Source: [Mycobacterium] stephanolepidis
Lineage (GTDB): Bacteria > Actinomycetota > Actinomycetes > Mycobacteriales > Mycobacteriaceae
Length of the DNA: 64,000 nucleotides
Assembly: GCF_002356335.1 (NCBI RefSeq)
Contig: NZ_AP018165.1
Location: 3,224,001-3,288,000, forward strand
Reading direction: 5' to 3'
The notes beneath the pieces are model-generated. The model ran no database searches. It had not been told where the DNA came from and saw nothing but the letters and a program-made list of their open reading frames with translations. The stretch's first letter is position 1, and each line of letters opens with the position of its first letter. The position numbers were made by a program, and so were the translations under genes. Of this stretch, positions 8,718-19,422 are shown in pieces.

Positions 8718-9836
8718 TCAGCGCAGGCCAGTGCCGCGCGCCAGCGCGGTGCGCACCATCGCATCCAGCAGCGCCGGGTAGTCGACACCGGTAGCCGCCC
8801 ACATCCGGGGGTACATCGAAATCGTGGTGAATCCGGGCATGGTATTGATCTCGTTGATCAGCGGGCCGTCCTCGGTGAGGAAGAAGTCCACCCGGGCCAG
8901 GCCCTGGCAATCGATCGCCCGGAAAGACGCCACCGCCAGCTCGCGGATCTGATCGCTCACGTCGTCGTCAACCTTGGCGGGCACGTCCAATTCGGCGGTG
9001 TCATCCAGGTATTTGGTCTCGAAGTCATAGAAGGCAGCCGTATCCGTCTCGGCCTCATGGACACCCTCGACCCGAATCTCGCCGAGCACGCTGGCGCGGA
9101 TATCCCCGTCGGGGAACTCAAGCACACCGCACTCGAGTTCACGTCCGACGATGGCGGCCTCGACGATCACCTTCGGGTCGAACTGGCGCGCATGGGCAAT
9201 CGCGGCAGACAGTTCCTCCCACGCGGTGACGCGGGAGACACCGAAGGACGAGCCCGCCCGGGCAGGCTTGACGAACACCGGCAGTCCCAGATCCTCGCGC
9301 TGCTCCGCGGTCAGCGTGGCATCACGCGGACGGATCACGACGTACTCGCCGATGGGTAGTCCCTCAGCGGCCAGCAGTTTCTTGGTGAATTCCTTGTCCA
9401 TACCGGCCGCGCTCGCCAGAACGCCCGCGCCCACATAGGGCACTCCGGCCAGCTCCAGCAGACCCTGAATGGTGCCGTCCTCGCCGTAGGGCCCGTGCAG
9501 CACCGGGAACACCACATCCACGGAGGCCAGCACCTGTCCTGCGGCGCTCGAATCAACGTTGACCAACTGGCCCGCGCGACGCGGATCGGTGGCGAGCAAC
9601 AGTTCGGTACCAGAAGCATCGGTGACCTGCGGCAGCGTGCGGTCGCTGATCGCCAGCTGCGCCGGGTCGCCATCGGTCAGCACCCAGCCACCCTCGGGGG
9701 TGACACCGACCGCCACCACCTCGTACGCGTCCTGGTCGAGATTGCGCAGAACGCTGCCGGCGGACACGCAGGAAATCGCGTGCTCACTACTACGTCCGCC
9801 GAACACGAGCGCGACCTTGATCCGGGAGTCGTTCAC
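8718..9836 (-). CDS. ddlA: D-alanine--D-alanine ligase
   Basis: A 372-residue ATP-grasp enzyme that makes the D-Ala-D-Ala dipeptide for peptidoglycan; it is the target of D-cycloserine. Recognisable parts are the N-terminal [20 protein letters not shown], the clamp [25 protein letters not shown], and the C-terminal [10 protein letters not shown] loop. The GTG start at 9836 gives [10 protein letters not shown], the normal family start; the longer frame upstream runs into the neighbouring gene and is rejected. It lies 4 bases after the PLP-enzyme gene, suggesting a gpsA-PLP enzyme-ddlA unit. Confidence 0.96.
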   Translation of the reverse strand: MNDSRIKVALVFGGRSSEHAISCVSAGSVLRNLDQDAYEVVAVGVTPEGGWVLTDGDPAQLAISDRTLPQVTDASGTELLLATDPRRAGQLVNVDSSAAGQVLASVDVVFPVLHGPYGEDGTIQGLLELAGVPYVGAGVLASAAGMDKEFTKKLLAAEGLPIGEYVVIRPRDATLTAEQREDLGLPVFVKPARAGSSFGVSRVTAWEELSAAIAHARQFDPKVIVEAAIVGRELECGVLEFPDGDIRASVLGEIRVEGVHEAETDTAAFYDFETKYLDDTAELDVPAKVDDDVSDQIRELAVASFRAIDCQGLARVDFFLTEDGPLINEINTMPGFTTISMYPRMWAATGVDYPALLDAMVRTALARGTGLR

Positions 9837-9840
9837 AGTG

Positions 9841-10953
9841 TCAGACCGTACCGGCTGCGAGCGCGGTCTCAATGTCAGCCAGCAGATCGTCGGTGTCCTC
9901 AATGCCCAGGGAGATCCGCGCGAATCCTTCCGGAACCGCGTCACCCCAGCGCGCCCGGCGATCCACCGAGGTGTGCACGCCACCGAAACTCGTCGAGGCG
10001 GCCAATAGCTCGCTGGCACGCACCAGCGCGTGCACGGCGTCGGCACTGGCCAGTTCAATCGACACGAGGGAACCGAACCTGCTCATCTGTGCCGACGCCA
10101 CAGGATGGGAAGGATCGCCCGCAAGCCCGGGGTACCGCACCGACGCCACACCGGGGTGCTCGCTCAGCATCGTCGCCAGTGCGAGAGCGTTCTGACACTG
10201 GCGTTCGAACCGCAACCCGGCGGTGGCGAGGCTGCGCGCTCCCAGCCAGGCCTCGAACGGACCCAGAATCGCCCCGGCACGCGATCGCTCCTGCAAGACG
10301 GCAGACAGCAGATCCTCGCGCGACCCCGCGACGTATCCGGCGATCAGGTCACTGTGACCGGAAAGCGCCTTCGTCGCGCTCGCGACCACAAGGTCGGCGC
10401 CCAACTCCAGCGGCAGCTGACCCATCGGGGTGGCCGTGGTGTTGTCCACCACCAACACCCCACCGCGTGCGTGCGTCTCACGGGCCAGCAGGGCCAAGTC
10501 CACCACATCCAGGCGCGGGTTGGAGGGGGTCTCCGCCACCAACACATCGGCCTGCGCAGCGGCAGCCACGATCTCGTCCGACTTGGCAGCAATCACGTTA
10601 ATACCCAGCGCTGCAAGGTTTTCCGTGGCATAACGCCGCGTCTGATAGTACCCGTCCTCCGGGACCACCAGCGTCTGCCCGGGGCGGACCAGCGCACGTA
10701 AGGTCGAGGCGATCGCCCCCATACCCGAGCCGAACACCAGCGCGTTATCGGCGCGCTCCAACGCCGCCAGACCCGATTCCCATTGTCTCCAAATGGGATT
10801 GGACGCACGCCCGTAAGTGTCCAGAGAGTCGTCCTCGGGTACCGGCAGGTGATAGGCGGAGGCGAATACCGGCCCCGCAAGAAAAGGTTGCCCGGCAACA
10901 GGTTCGGCGGTGGCGGCCACAACGGCCCGGGTCGATATCCCTGGCTCTGGCAT
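9841..10953 (-). CDS. trans-sulfuration PLP enzyme (cystathionine gamma-lyase/synthase family)
   Basis: A 370-residue fold-type I PLP enzyme of the Cys/Met metabolism family. The Schiff-base lysine is Lys195 in [11 protein letters not shown]. The cofactor-phosphate segment is SGMGAI (about 76-81), and the PLP-ring aspartate is in VVDNTTATP. The family includes cystathionine gamma-synthase, gamma-lyase, beta-lyase and methionine gamma-lyase, which cannot be separated by eye. It lies 4 bases downstream of gpsA and 4 bases upstream of ddlA on the same strand. As far as I recall M. tuberculosis has no gene between gpsA and ddlA, so this is an insertion into the shared backbone. Confidence 0.88.
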   Translation of the reverse strand: MPEPGISTRAVVAATAEPVAGQPFLAGPVFASAYHLPVPEDDSLDTYGRASNPIWRQWESGLAALERADNALVFGSGMGAIASTLRALVRPGQTLVVPEDGYYQTRRYATENLAALGINVIAAKSDEIVAAAAQADVLVAETPSNPRLDVVDLALLARETHARGGVLVVDNTTATPMGQLPLELGADLVVASATKALSGHSDLIAGYVAGSREDLLSAVLQERSRAGAILGPFEAWLGARSLATAGLRFERQCQNALALATMLSEHPGVASVRYPGLAGDPSHPVASAQMSRFGSLVSIELASADAVHALVRASELLAASTSFGGVHTSVDRRARWGDAVPEGFARISLGIEDTDDLLADIETALAAGTV

Positions 10954-10957
10954 GTGC

Positions 10958-11956
10958 TTACTCCGGTTTGGTACTGCGCCCTAACAACTGGGCGACGGCA
11001 TCGGTGACGCTCAGTCCGCGATGACAGACGCCATGAACAGCTTCGGTGAGCGGCATCTCGACGTCATAGCTCGATGCCAACGCCAGGATGGACTCACAGG
11101 AGGTGACTCCCTCCGCGACCCTACCGCCGGCGGCGTTACGGGCCTCCTGCAGCGTCTCACCGCTGCCCAGCCGCATGCCGAAGGTCCGGTTTCGCGAATG
11201 GGTCGAGGTGCAGGTGGCCACCAGGTCGCCGACCCCCGCCAGACCCGCAAGCGTGGTGTGGCTGGCGCCCAGTGCCAGCCCCAGCCGGGTGATCTCGGCC
11301 AGGCCGCGCGTGATGATGGTGGCTATCGTGTTCTCCCCCAACCCGACTCCGGCGGCCATGCCGCAGCTCAGGGCGATCACGTTCTTACACGCACCCCCCA
11401 CCTCGCAGCCAACGACGTCGGTGTTGGTGTACGGGCGGAAGTAATGCGTGGAGAAGGCGCGCTGCAGTGCGACGGCCCTGGTCGAGTCGGTGCACCCGAT
11501 GACGGTGGCGGCGGGCTGGCCCGCAGCGATCTCGCTGGCCAGATTCGGACCGGTCAGCACGGCGACCCGGCTGGGATCGGTGCCCAGCACCTGAGTGACG
11601 ACCTGACTCATCCGCATGAGCGTGCCGACCTCGATGCCCTTGGCCAGGCTCACCACCGAGGATCCGGGTTCGATGAGGTCGGCCCAGGGGGTCAGGTTGG
11701 CACGCAGAGACTGCGACGGCACCGCCAACAGCACCAGGTCGGCGCCCTGCAGGGCCTCTTCGGCCACTCCCGTGGCGACTATCGACGCGGGCAGGTCGAC
11801 ATCACTGAGGTACACCGAGTTCCGGTGCGTCGCATTGATCTCATCGGCCAGTTCGGATCGGCGTGCCCACAACCGGACATCGTGTCCGGCGTCGGCAAGC
11901 ACCTTGCCCAACGCGGTCCCCCAGGAACCAGCACCCATCACCGCAGCCGTGGCCAT
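10958..11956 (-). CDS. gpsA: glycerol-3-phosphate dehydrogenase [NAD(P)+]
   Basis: A 332-residue enzyme reducing dihydroxyacetone phosphate to sn-glycerol 3-phosphate for phospholipid synthesis. The Rossmann motif [10 protein letters not shown] is at residues 7-16; the GACKNVIAL lysine and the later GVGDLVATC and HSRN segments are typical. The ATG at 11956 ([10 protein letters not shown]) is preceded by a TAGGGT box (revcomp of 11964-11969) 7 bases away, so a leaderless transcript is likely. A longer in-frame extension reaching 12556 lies antisense to fbiD and is rejected. Divergent from fbiD with 28 bases between. Confidence 0.96.
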   Translation of the reverse strand: MATAAVMGAGSWGTALGKVLADAGHDVRLWARRSELADEINATHRNSVYLSDVDLPASIVATGVAEEALQGADLVLLAVPSQSLRANLTPWADLIEPGSSVVSLAKGIEVGTLMRMSQVVTQVLGTDPSRVAVLTGPNLASEIAAGQPAATVIGCTDSTRAVALQRAFSTHYFRPYTNTDVVGCEVGGACKNVIALSCGMAAGVGLGENTIATIITRGLAEITRLGLALGASHTTLAGLAGVGDLVATCTSTHSRNRTFGMRLGSGETLQEARNAAGGRVAEGVTSCESILALASSYDVEMPLTEAVHGVCHRGLSVTDAVAQLLGRSTKPE

Positions 11957-11984
11957 GGCAGACACCCTAGCCGGGGCTGGCACC

Positions 11985-12608
11985 ATGGAGTACGTGGGCA
12001 GACAGGCTGGCACAGACTTCGGCGTGATCATCGCGGTCAAGAACTTGGCGACCGCGAAGAGCCGCCTGGCGCCATCGCTTCCCGCACCTGAACGGGAACG
12101 GCTGGTGCTGGGCATGCTGACGCACGCCATCTCGGTGGCCTTCTCCGCCGCCCCAACAGTGGCGGTGATCAGTCCCGATCCGGCGGCCAAGGCGGCGGCC
12201 GGAGAGGCCGGGGCCCGGTTCATCTTCGATGACACACCAGAGGGCCACCCCGACCCGCTGAACAACGCGTTGCGCAGCGCCGCCACCCAGCTGCGGGCGG
12301 TATCTCCGAATCTTGTTGTGTTGCAGGCCGACCTTCCCGCGGTGACGGCCCGGGAGTTCGCGGCCGCGATGGAGGCGGCCCGCAGCCATTCACGCAGCTT
12401 CGTCGCCGACCGGCACGGCACCGGCACGGCGGCGCTGTTCAGCACCGATGGCGAGCTGAATCCGCTGTTTGGAATCGATTCGGCACGGCGGCACAAGGAT
12501 TCGGGGGCCGTCGAGCTCACCGGCGATTGGCCCGGTTTGCGCTGTGATGTGGACACCCCGGAAGATCTGAGCGCGGCCCGCGAACTGGGGGCAGCGCTGC
12601 CGCTCTGA
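11985..12608 (+). CDS. fbiD: phosphoenolpyruvate / 2-phospho-L-lactate guanylyltransferase of F420 synthesis
   Basis: A 207-residue nucleotidyltransferase (CofC/FbiD family). It supplies the GMP-activated phosphoenolpyruvate- or lactate-type precursor joined to Fo on the way to coenzyme F420. The family signature is visible in the N-terminal [16 protein letters not shown] (GTP-binding loop with basic residues) and in [12 protein letters not shown] and [11 protein letters not shown] at 11985; a GTG three codons later (11994) is an alternative. It corresponds in place to M. tuberculosis Rv2983. A PPOX-fold protein of a family that often uses F420 is encoded 7 kb away. Confidence 0.93.
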   Translation: MEYVGRQAGTDFGVIIAVKNLATAKSRLAPSLPAPERERLVLGMLTHAISVAFSAAPTVAVISPDPAAKAAAGEAGARFIFDDTPEGHPDPLNNALRSAATQLRAVSPNLVVLQADLPAVTAREFAAAMEAARSHSRSFVADRHGTGTAALFSTDGELNPLFGIDSARRHKDSGAVELTGDWPGLRCDVDTPEDLSAARELGAALPL

Positions 12609-12625
12609 GTTGGACCGGTAACTCT

Positions 12626-14761
12626 ATGATCACAAGGGTGACCACACCCAGCGTTCCCCCGGCCGCAACCACGATCGCGTCGGGTGAGGAGCTGCCCGAA
12701 GACCGGTATCTCAACCGGGAGCTCTCGTGGCTGGATTTCAACACGCGCGTGCTCGCCCTGGCCGCCGACGAATCACTGCCCATCCTGGAGCGTGCGAAGT
12801 TCCTGGCGATCTTCGCCTCCAATCTGGACGAGTTCTACATGGTCCGCGTTGCCGGCTTGAAACGCCGCGACGAGACAGGCCTGTCGGTGCGTTCGGCCGA
12901 TGGCCTGTCGCCACGTGAGCAGTTGAAACTGATTGGTGAGCGCACGCAGGAGATCTCGGTCCAGCACGCCCGGGTGTTCAGCGAGTCCGTACGGCCGGAG
13001 CTCGCCGAGAACGGCATTTTCGTCGTCACCTGGGCGGACCTCTCGGAGAACGAGCGCAGTTATCTTTCCTCGTACTTCACCGACCAGGTCTTTCCGGTGC
13101 TGACCCCACTGGCCGTCGACCCGGCGCATCCGTTTCCCTATATTTCGGGCTTGAGCCTGAATCTCGCGATCACCGTCCAGGTTCCCGAGACGGGCGGCCA
13201 GCACTTCGCCCGAATCAAGGTGCCTGACAACGTCGATCGATTCGTCAGGCTGCGCAGTCCGGAGGGCGCCGAGGCCGCACAGGCGGCCCACACCGCTCGC
13301 TTCCTGCCCATGGAGGAGCTCATCGCCGCGCACCTGTCGGCGCTGTTCCCGGGTCTGGAAGTGGTGGAACATCATGCGTTCCGCATCACGCGGAACGCCG
13401 ATTTCGAGGTCGAGGAAGACCGGGACGAAGATCTTCTGCAGGCGCTGGAACGCGAATTGGCGCGTCGGCGGTTCGGCTCACCGGTTCGGCTCGAGGTCGC
13501 CGACGATATGACCGAGCACATGCTCGAGCTGCTATTGCGCGAGCTGGATGTGCATCCGGGTGATGTGGTGCAGGTGCCGGGCCTGCTCGACTTGTCCTGC
13601 TTGTGGCAGGTCTATGGCGTGGATCGTCCCGCGCTCAAGGACCCCACGTTCGTGCCGGCAACCCATCCCGCGTTCGGCCAGGGCGAGACCCCGAAGAGCA
13701 TCTTCTCCACCCTGCGCGACGGTGATGTGCTGGTTCATCATCCCTATGACTCGTTTTCCACCAGCGTGCAACGGTTTATCGAACAGGCGGCGGCCGACCC
13801 GCAGGTGCTGGCCATCAAGCAGACGCTGTACCGCACCTCTGGCGACTCGCCCATCGTCAATTCGCTCATCGACGCCGCCGAGGCCGGTAAGCAGGTGGTC
13901 GCCCTCGTCGAGATCAAGGCGCGCTTCGACGAGCAGGCCAACATCAAGTGGGCCCGCGCCCTGGAAGATGCGGGCGTGCACGTGGTCTACGGCTTGATCG
14001 GTCTGAAGACGCACTGCAAGACGGCTCTGGTGGTGCGTCGCGAGGGGTCTGCCATCCGGCGGTACTGCCATATCGGTACCGGGAACTACAACCCGAAGAC
14101 CGCCCGGCTCTACGAGGACGTCGGCCTGCTGACCAGTGCGCCCGAGATCGGCGCGGATCTCACCGACCTGTTCAACTCGCTCACCGGGTATTCACGGAAG
14201 GTGTCCTACCGCAACCTGTTAGTGGCGCCGCACGGAATACGCGCCGGGATCGTCGACCGCATCGACCGCGAGATCGCAGCTCATCGAGCGGGGCAAGACG
14301 CCCGCATCCGGCTGAAAATGAACGCGTTGGTTGATGAGCAGGTCATCGATGCGCTGTACCGAGCATCACAGGCCGGTGTTCCCGTCGAGGTGGTGGTGCG
14401 CGGGATCTGCGCATTACGACCCGGGGTTCCGGAGTTCTCCGGCAGCGTGACGGTGCGATCCATTCTCGGCCGGTTCCTTGAACATTCGCGAATCATTCAC
14501 TTCAACGCCATCGATGAATTCTGGATCGGCAGCGCCGACATGATGCATCGTAATCTGGATCGACGGGTCGAGGTGCTTGCACGCGTCACCGATCCGAAGC
14601 TCACCGCACAGCTCGACGATATGTTCACCTCCGCGTTGGACTCCCGGACCCGCTGCTGGGAGCTGCAGTCCGATGGTCAGTGGTTGGCCTCGCCTGCGGA
14701 CGGCGAGGAGGTGCGCGACCATCAGGTCGAAATGATGAAACGGCACCGCTCGCACACGTGA
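12626..14761 (+). CDS. ppk: polyphosphate kinase 1
   Basis: A 711-residue PPK1 that polymerises the gamma-phosphate of ATP into inorganic polyphosphate. It shows the N-terminal RELSWLDFN, the HHPYDSF segment, [13 protein letters not shown], and the phospholipase-D-like loop with the autophosphorylated histidine (His482 in [16 protein letters not shown]). The ATG is at 12626. A GTG at 12638 is a serious alternative because TATGAT (12625-12630) lies 7 bases before it and would make a leaderless mRNA. It follows fbiD by 17 bases and precedes mutT1, as in other mycobacteria. Confidence 0.96.
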   Translation: MITRVTTPSVPPAATTIASGEELPEDRYLNRELSWLDFNTRVLALAADESLPILERAKFLAIFASNLDEFYMVRVAGLKRRDETGLSVRSADGLSPREQLKLIGERTQEISVQHARVFSESVRPELAENGIFVVTWADLSENERSYLSSYFTDQVFPVLTPLAVDPAHPFPYISGLSLNLAITVQVPETGGQHFARIKVPDNVDRFVRLRSPEGAEAAQAAHTARFLPMEELIAAHLSALFPGLEVVEHHAFRITRNADFEVEEDRDEDLLQALERELARRRFGSPVRLEVADDMTEHMLELLLRELDVHPGDVVQVPGLLDLSCLWQVYGVDRPALKDPTFVPATHPAFGQGETPKSIFSTLRDGDVLVHHPYDSFSTSVQRFIEQAAADPQVLAIKQTLYRTSGDSPIVNSLIDAAEAGKQVVALVEIKARFDEQANIKWARALEDAGVHVVYGLIGLKTHCKTALVVRREGSAIRRYCHIGTGNYNPKTARLYEDVGLLTSAPEIGADLTDLFNSLTGYSRKVSYRNLLVAPHGIRAGIVDRIDREIAAHRAGQDARIRLKMNALVDEQVIDALYRASQAGVPVEVVVRGICALRPGVPEFSGSVTVRSILGRFLEHSRIIHFNAIDEFWIGSADMMHRNLDRRVEVLARVTDPKLTAQLDDMFTSALDSRTRCWELQSDGQWLASPADGEEVRDHQVEMMKRHRSHT

Positions 14762-14810
14762 GCTAGCCCAGGTTCTTCCGGCTGAACAACTCTCCCCCGA
14801 AGGAGCTTTC

Positions 14811-15731
14811 GTGCCCGATCCGACTACGCGGACCGGTGCAGCGGTCCTTGCCGCCGGAGCCGCGCTCTGGCGGTACAAGGAAGGCACTGCCGGAGCCATC
14901 GAAGTGGCGTTGGTGCACCGGCCACGGTACGACGATTGGTCATTACCGAAGGGCAAGCTCGACCCCGGTGAGACGGCGGCCATCGCGGCCGTCCGCGAGA
15001 TCGCCGAGGAGACCGGATTCACCGCCCGGCTCGGCAGACGGTTGCCATCGGTGAGTTACCCGGTGGCCCAGGGAACCAAACGCGTCAGATACTGGGCGGC
15101 ACAAGCTTTGGACGGCAAGTTTGAGGCCAACAATGAAGTCGATGAGATTCAGTGGCTGCCGGTGGCGCGGGCGATCAAAACGGTCAGCTACGCAGTTGAT
15201 CGGAAAGTGCTGCGAAATCTCGCAAAGCACGAAATTGACACGCGGACATTGATCATTGTGCGCCACGGAAAAGCGGGACGAAAGGAACGCTATTCCGGCG
15301 ATGACACGCTGCGTCCGTTGGACAAGAAAGGCCGCGCCCAGGCCGAAGCGCTTACCAGCCAATTACTCGTATTCGGCGCCAGCGCCATTCACGCTGCCGA
15401 TCGATTGCGCTGCCGGCAGACCGTCGAACCGCTTGCCGAAGAACTGAACACGGTGATCTATAGCGAGCCCGCACTCAGTGAAGAGGCCTACTGGGCTGAC
15501 CGAAAGCGTGCGCATCGCAGAATTCTCGAAATCGCCGGATCGGACGGTATCAGGGTGGTATGCACTCAAGGACGGGTCATCCCAGACCTCATCCAATGGT
15601 GGGCAGATCGCGACGGTGTCCGCCCCGATAAGTCACGTAACCGCAAGGGCAGCATGTGGGTGCTGTCGATGCACGGCCAGAAACTGCTGGCCGCAGACCA
15701 TCTGGACAGCCCGCTGCCCGCCGGCAGCTAG
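14811..15731 (+). CDS. mutT1: MutT1: Nudix hydrolase fused to a histidine-phosphatase domain
   Basis: A 306-residue two-domain protein. The Nudix domain has the full box at residues 48-70 (GKLDPGE then REIAEETGF). The C-terminal half is a phosphoglycerate-mutase-like domain with RHG at residues 152-154 and a second histidine late in the chain. Mycobacterial MutT1 hydrolyses oxidised guanine nucleotides and diadenosine polyphosphates. GTG start at 14811 with an AAGGAG Shine-Dalgarno just upstream (about 14800). The gene converges on hupB across a strong hairpin. Confidence 0.94.
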   Translation: MPDPTTRTGAAVLAAGAALWRYKEGTAGAIEVALVHRPRYDDWSLPKGKLDPGETAAIAAVREIAEETGFTARLGRRLPSVSYPVAQGTKRVRYWAAQALDGKFEANNEVDEIQWLPVARAIKTVSYAVDRKVLRNLAKHEIDTRTLIIVRHGKAGRKERYSGDDTLRPLDKKGRAQAEALTSQLLVFGASAIHAADRLRCRQTVEPLAEELNTVIYSEPALSEEAYWADRKRAHRRILEIAGSDGIRVVCTQGRVIPDLIQWWADRDGVRPDKSRNRKGSMWVLSMHGQKLLAADHLDSPLPAGS

Positions 15732-15753
15732 CCGCCAACACTGCCCTCAAAAG

Positions 15754-15791
15754 CAACATCGGGCCCCACCCTGAGGTGGGACCCGATGTTG
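15754..15791. terminator. bidirectional hairpin terminator between mutT1 and hupB
   Basis: The arms 15754-15770 and 15775-15791 pair over 17 bases with one mismatch around a CTGA loop. On the minus strand (after hupB) the hairpin runs into GCTTTTGAG; on the plus strand it is followed by GTCTTG. It sits between convergent stops and probably serves both genes. Confidence 0.8.
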
Positions 15792-15799
15792 TCTTGAAA

Positions 15800-16435
15800 C
15801 TACTTGCGGCCCTTCTTGGCCGGAGCCTTCTTGGCCGGAGCCTTCTTGGCGGGAGCCTTGGTCGCGGCCTTCTTGGCGGGAGCCTTGGTCACGGCCTTCT
15901 TGACGGGAGCAGCCTTCTTGACGGCGACTGCCTTCTTCACGGGCGCCTTCTTGGCGGGAGCAGCCTTCTTGACCACTGCCTTCTTCACGGGCGCCTTCTT
16001 GGCGGGAGCAGCCTTCTTGACGGCGACTGCCTTCTTGACCGGAGCGGCCTTCTTGGCGGGAGCCTTCTTGGCCGGGGCGGCCTTCTTGGCGGCGGCACGC
16101 TTCGCCGGGGCGGCGGTGGAACCACGCTTCACAGCGGGACCGTCGGCCGGAAGCTTCTGCGAGCCAGAGACAACCGCCTTGAACTGTGCACCGGGACGGA
16201 ACGTCGGAACCGACGTCGGCTTCACCTTGACGGTCTCACCGGTACGCGGGTTGCGGGCGACACGTGCGGCGCGGCGACGCTGCTCGAAAACGCCAAAACC
16301 GGTGATGGTCACGCTCTCACCCTTATGCACGGTGCGAACGATGGTGTCGACGACGTGCTCCACCGCGGCGGTGGCTTGCCGACGATCCGAGCCCAATTTC
16401 TGTGTCAGAACGTCGATGAGCTCTGCTTTGTTCAT
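15800..16435 (-). CDS. hupB: DNA-binding protein HU with long lysine/alanine-rich tail (HupB)
   Basis: A 211-residue mycobacterial HU. The first ~95 residues are the HU fold ([17 protein letters not shown]..., with [18 protein letters not shown] and PTFRPG in the DNA-binding arms). The rest is a tail of repeated [13 protein letters not shown] units, similar to eukaryotic H1 tails, typical of mycobacterial HupB (nucleoid compaction, growth control, iron-linked regulation). The ATG at 16435 has a strong GGAGGG site 5 bases upstream (revcomp of about 16441-16446). The longer in-frame extension to 16717 runs into leuD and is rejected. Confidence 0.96.
   Translation of the reverse strand: MNKAELIDVLTQKLGSDRRQATAAVEHVVDTIVRTVHKGESVTITGFGVFEQRRRAARVARNPRTGETVKVKPTSVPTFRPGAQFKAVVSGSQKLPADGPAVKRGSTAAPAKRAAAKKAAPAKKAPAKKAAPVKKAVAVKKAAPAKKAPVKKAVVKKAAPAKKAPVKKAVAVKKAAPVKKAVTKAPAKKAATKAPAKKAPAKKAPAKKGRK
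15803..16106 (-). repeat. in-gene tandem repeats encoding the PAKK/PVKK tail of HupB
   Basis: A low-complexity stretch in which units such as GCCTTCTTGGCGGGAGC recur on the plus strand, encoding alternating [15 protein letters not shown] and APVKKAV blocks. The frame stays open throughout. Such runs are prone to copy-number change between strains and to assembly error. Confidence 0.85.
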
Positions 16436-16567
16436 GTAAAACCCTCCGAAGCCAGTGGTCCACTTTGAACCGACTTCGAACACGGTAAACCCAACTGCAC
16501 CTGATTTCCAAGTGCCACGCGTAATTTCGGCAAAATTCTCTAAGCCATTTGCCGACCCAAAAGGAAT

Positions 16568-16586
16568 GCCCTTGGCCCCCAAGGGC
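16568..16586 (-). terminator. terminator-like hairpin after leuD
   Basis: GCCCTTGG (16568-16575) pairs perfectly with CCAAGGGC (16579-16586) around three bases. Reading the minus strand, the hairpin is followed by ATTCCTTTTGGG. It lies 10 bases beyond the leuD stop. Confidence 0.65.
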
Positions 16587-16596
16587 GCCCAATCAG

Positions 16597-17196
16597 CTAC
16601 TCGGAGGGCTCCAAAGTACGGGGTTTGAACTGCGGCCTGGAGGCCTCGAAAGCTTCGATTTCGTCGACTTTCCGCAGCGTAAAGCCTATATCGTCCAATC
16701 CTTCGAGCAGCCGCCACCTGGTGTAGTCGTCAATCTCAAACGGCACCACCGCCGTTCCGGCGGTCACTGTCCGATCGTCAAGATTCACAGTGAGTTCCAA
16801 ACCGGGATTCTGCTCGATCAGTTTCCACAGCAGCTCGATGTTGGACTGATCCACCAGTCCGGCGACCAGACCGGCCTTACCGGCGTTGCCCCGGAAGATG
16901 TCTCCGAAACGGGACGACAGTACTACTCGAAATCCGTAGTCCATCAAGGCCCACACGGCGTGCTCGCGGGACGATCCGGTGCCGAAATCGGGCCCGGCGA
17001 CAAGCACGCTGCCTCGGTCGAACGGCTCCTGATTGAGAATGAACGAGGGATCAGCACGCCATCCGGCGAAGAGACCGTCCTCGAAACCCGTTCGGGTGAC
17101 ACGCTTGAGGTACACCGCCGGGATGATCTGATCGGTATCGACGTTGGAACGACGCAGCGGCACACCAATTCCGGTGTGAGTGTCGAATGCCTCCAC
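16597..17196 (-). CDS. leuD: 3-isopropylmalate dehydratase small subunit
   Basis: A 199-residue swivel-domain subunit that with LeuC isomerises 2-isopropylmalate to 3-isopropylmalate in leucine synthesis. Typical segments are [15 protein letters not shown] near the N terminus, [17 protein letters not shown] (substrate-binding) and [17 protein letters not shown]. The length is normal. ATG at 17196, 20 bases after the leuC stop, so leuCD form one operon, followed by a hairpin at 16568-16586. Confidence 0.97.
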   Translation of the reverse strand: MEAFDTHTGIGVPLRRSNVDTDQIIPAVYLKRVTRTGFEDGLFAGWRADPSFILNQEPFDRGSVLVAGPDFGTGSSREHAVWALMDYGFRVVLSSRFGDIFRGNAGKAGLVAGLVDQSNIELLWKLIEQNPGLELTVNLDDRTVTAGTAVVPFEIDDYTRWRLLEGLDDIGFTLRKVDEIEAFEASRPQFKPRTLEPSE

Positions 17197-17216
17197 TATT
17201 TCCTCTCCCTGCTGGT

Positions 17217-18677
17217 CTAGAGCGCGGATTTTGCCAAATCAGCTGGCGATGAGAGCTTTCCCCGCACCGCCGTGGCCGCGGCGACGGCCGGTGACACCAA
17301 GTGAGTACGGCCGCCCTTGCCCTGGCGCCCCTCGAAGTTCCGGTTCGAGGTCGACGCACACCGCTGCCCGGGAGACAGCTGGTCGGGATTCATCCCCAGA
17401 CACATGGAACATCCCGCCTGCCGCCATTGAGCGCCCGCGGCGGTGAAAATCTCGCCCAGCCCCTCGGATTCGGCCTGCGCACGCACCCGCATCGAGCCGG
17501 GGACGATGAGCATGGTGACCCCCGCGGCCACCTTCTGGTCCCGCAGTACGTCGGCCACAGCTCGCAGATCCTCGATCCGCCCATTGGTGCAGGACCCCAC
17601 GAACACTGTGTCCACCGGGATCTCACGCATCGGGGTGCCCGGTGTGAGATCCATATAGGTCAGCGCCTTCTCGGCCGCCAGCCGCTCCTCCTCATCAGCC
17701 ATCAGCTCCGGATCAGGCACGGCCGCACCCAGGGGAACTCCCTGTCCCGGATTGGTGCCCCAGGTGACAAAGGGCGTCAAAGTACTGGCATCGATGTGCA
17801 CTTCGGCGTCGAACTGAGCGCCGTCGTCGGTGCGCAGCGAGTCCCATTCGGCCACAGCGGCATCCCACAGCTCCCCCTCGGGCGCGTGCTGACGACCCTT
17901 CAGGTACGCATATGTCGTCTCGTCGGGGGCGACCATCCCCGCCCGCGCACCCGCCTCAATGGACATATTGCACATAGTCATTCGGGCCTCCATCGACATC
18001 TCCTCGACGGCCTGCCCGCGGTACTCCAGGACATAGCCCTGGCCGCCGCCGGTGCCAATCTTGGCGATCACCGCCAAAATGACGTCCTTGCTGGTGACGC
18101 CCGTCGGCAGGGGGCCGTCGATGTTGATGGCCATGGTCCGAAAGGGCCTCAGTGGCAAGGTCTGCGTGGCCATCACGTGCTCGACCTCGGAGGTCCCGAT
18201 GCCCATGGCCAGTGCGCCAAATGCCCCATGTGTAGAGGTATGGCTGTCACCGCACACGACCGTGGTGCCCGGTTGGGTCAAACCCAGCTGGGGACCGACC
18301 ACGTGCACGATGCCCTGTTCGACGTCGCCCATCGGGTGCAGGCGGATGCCGAATTCTTCGCAGTTGCGTCGCAGCGTTTCCACCTGAGTGCGCGACACCG
18401 GATCGGCGATCGGCTTGTCGATATCAATCGTCGGCACATTGTGGTCTTCGGTCGCGATCGTCAGATCCGGTCGGCGCACCTGGCGCCCGGCGAGCCGCAG
18501 GCCGTCGAAGGCCTGTGGACTGGTCACCTCGTGGACCAAATGGAGATCGATATAGATGAGGTCTGGCTCTCGAGCCTCACCCTCACCGGTTCCGCGTACC
18601 ACTACGTGGGAGTCCCAGACCTTCTCTGCCAGGGTCCGGGGCTGTTGGACACTAGTCATCATTGGCTCCGTGCTCAT
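17217..18677 (-). CDS. leuC: 3-isopropylmalate dehydratase large subunit
   Basis: A 486-residue aconitase-superfamily catalytic subunit. The [4Fe-4S] cysteines are in [10 protein letters not shown] and in [23 protein letters not shown] and EDHNVPT are also diagnostic. ATG at 18677. Transcription is likely controlled by the palindrome 18693-18711, whose centre contains a minus-strand TACTAT -10 (18704-18699); that gives a short 5' UTR. The divergent regulator starts at 18712. A second ATG at codon 6 is possible. Confidence 0.97.
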   Translation of the reverse strand: MSTEPMMTSVQQPRTLAEKVWDSHVVVRGTGEGEAREPDLIYIDLHLVHEVTSPQAFDGLRLAGRQVRRPDLTIATEDHNVPTIDIDKPIADPVSRTQVETLRRNCEEFGIRLHPMGDVEQGIVHVVGPQLGLTQPGTTVVCGDSHTSTHGAFGALAMGIGTSEVEHVMATQTLPLRPFRTMAINIDGPLPTGVTSKDVILAVIAKIGTGGGQGYVLEYRGQAVEEMSMEARMTMCNMSIEAGARAGMVAPDETTYAYLKGRQHAPEGELWDAAVAEWDSLRTDDGAQFDAEVHIDASTLTPFVTWGTNPGQGVPLGAAVPDPELMADEEERLAAEKALTYMDLTPGTPMREIPVDTVFVGSCTNGRIEDLRAVADVLRDQKVAAGVTMLIVPGSMRVRAQAESEGLGEIFTAAGAQWRQAGCSMCLGMNPDQLSPGQRCASTSNRNFEGRQGKGGRTHLVSPAVAAATAVRGKLSSPADLAKSAL

Positions 18678-18692
18678 TGCGTCTCATTATTT

Positions 18693-18711
18693 GGAACGAT
18701 AGTATCGTTCC
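18693..18711. promoter_or_regulatory. palindromic operator between leuC and its IclR-type regulator, overlapping both -10 boxes
   Basis: GGAACGATA-G-TATCGTTCC is a perfect 9+1+9 inverted repeat. It contains TAGTAT (18700-18705), 6 bases before the regulator's GTG, and on the other strand TACTAT (18704-18699) for leuC. A protein bound here would cover both promoters. Confidence 0.75.
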
Positions 18712-19413
18712 GTGAGAAAGCATAGCGGTATCGGCGTCCTCGACAAAGCGGTGCAGGTCCTGACCGCCATAGGCAACTCCCCCTGCGGGCTCGCGGAATT
18801 GTGCGATCGCACCGGGCTCCCCCGGGCCACCGCTCACCGGCTGGCAGCGGGGCTGGAAGTCCACCGACTCCTGTCCCGTGACGGTGATGGGCAATGGCAG
18901 CTCGGCGCCGGGCTGACCGAGCTCGCCGCACATGTGAACGATCCGCTCCTGAGCGCCAGCACCCAGGTGCTACCGAAACTACGTGAGATCACCGGCGAGA
19001 GTGTGCAGCTTTACCGCCGCGAAGGCACGGTCCGCATCTGCGTGGCGGCACTCGAACCACCAGCGGGACTTCGCGATACCGTGCCGGTCGGATCACGTCT
19101 GCCCATGTCCGCCGGATCAGGTGCCAAAGTTCTGCTTGCCCACAGCGATACCGCCACCCAGGCGGCGGTGCTTCCCGAGGCGACGTTCACCGAGCGCGCC
19201 CTGGCCGATGTGCGCAAGCGAGGTTGGGCGCAGAGCGCCGCCGAACGGGAGGCGGGAGTCGCCAGTGTGTCAGCCCCGGTTCGTGACCGGCACGGCAATG
19301 TCGTTGCAGCGATATCGGTTTCCGGCCCCATCGATCGGATGGGGCGGCGGCCGGGGGCCCGCTGGGCCGCCGATCTCGTGGCCGCATCAGAGGCGATAAC
19401 AGCCCGGCTTTAA
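18712..19413 (+). CDS. IclR-family regulator of leucine synthesis (LtbR/LeuR type)
   Basis: A 233-residue IclR protein. The N-terminal winged helix-turn-helix is LCDRTGLPRATAHRLAAGL (about residues 26-44), followed by an effector-binding domain. Divergent IclR regulators beside leuCD are conserved in actinobacteria; in Corynebacterium LtbR represses leuB and leuCD. The start GTG at 18712 directly abuts the palindrome, and TAGTAT lies 6 bases before it, so the mRNA should be leaderless and self-regulated. The corresponding M. tuberculosis gene is Rv2989. The effector is not known from sequence. Confidence 0.9.
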   Translation: MRKHSGIGVLDKAVQVLTAIGNSPCGLAELCDRTGLPRATAHRLAAGLEVHRLLSRDGDGQWQLGAGLTELAAHVNDPLLSASTQVLPKLREITGESVQLYRREGTVRICVAALEPPAGLRDTVPVGSRLPMSAGSGAKVLLAHSDTATQAAVLPEATFTERALADVRKRGWAQSAAEREAGVASVSAPVRDRHGNVVAAISVSGPIDRMGRRPGARWAADLVAASEAITARL

Positions 19414-19422
19414 GCTCCGAAG

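Noticed and set aside
9837..10058. Longer ddlA start at 10058 and longer gpsA start at 12556
   Set aside because: The extensions overlap neighbouring genes and are not family-like; GTG 9836 and ATG 11956 give the normal N termini.
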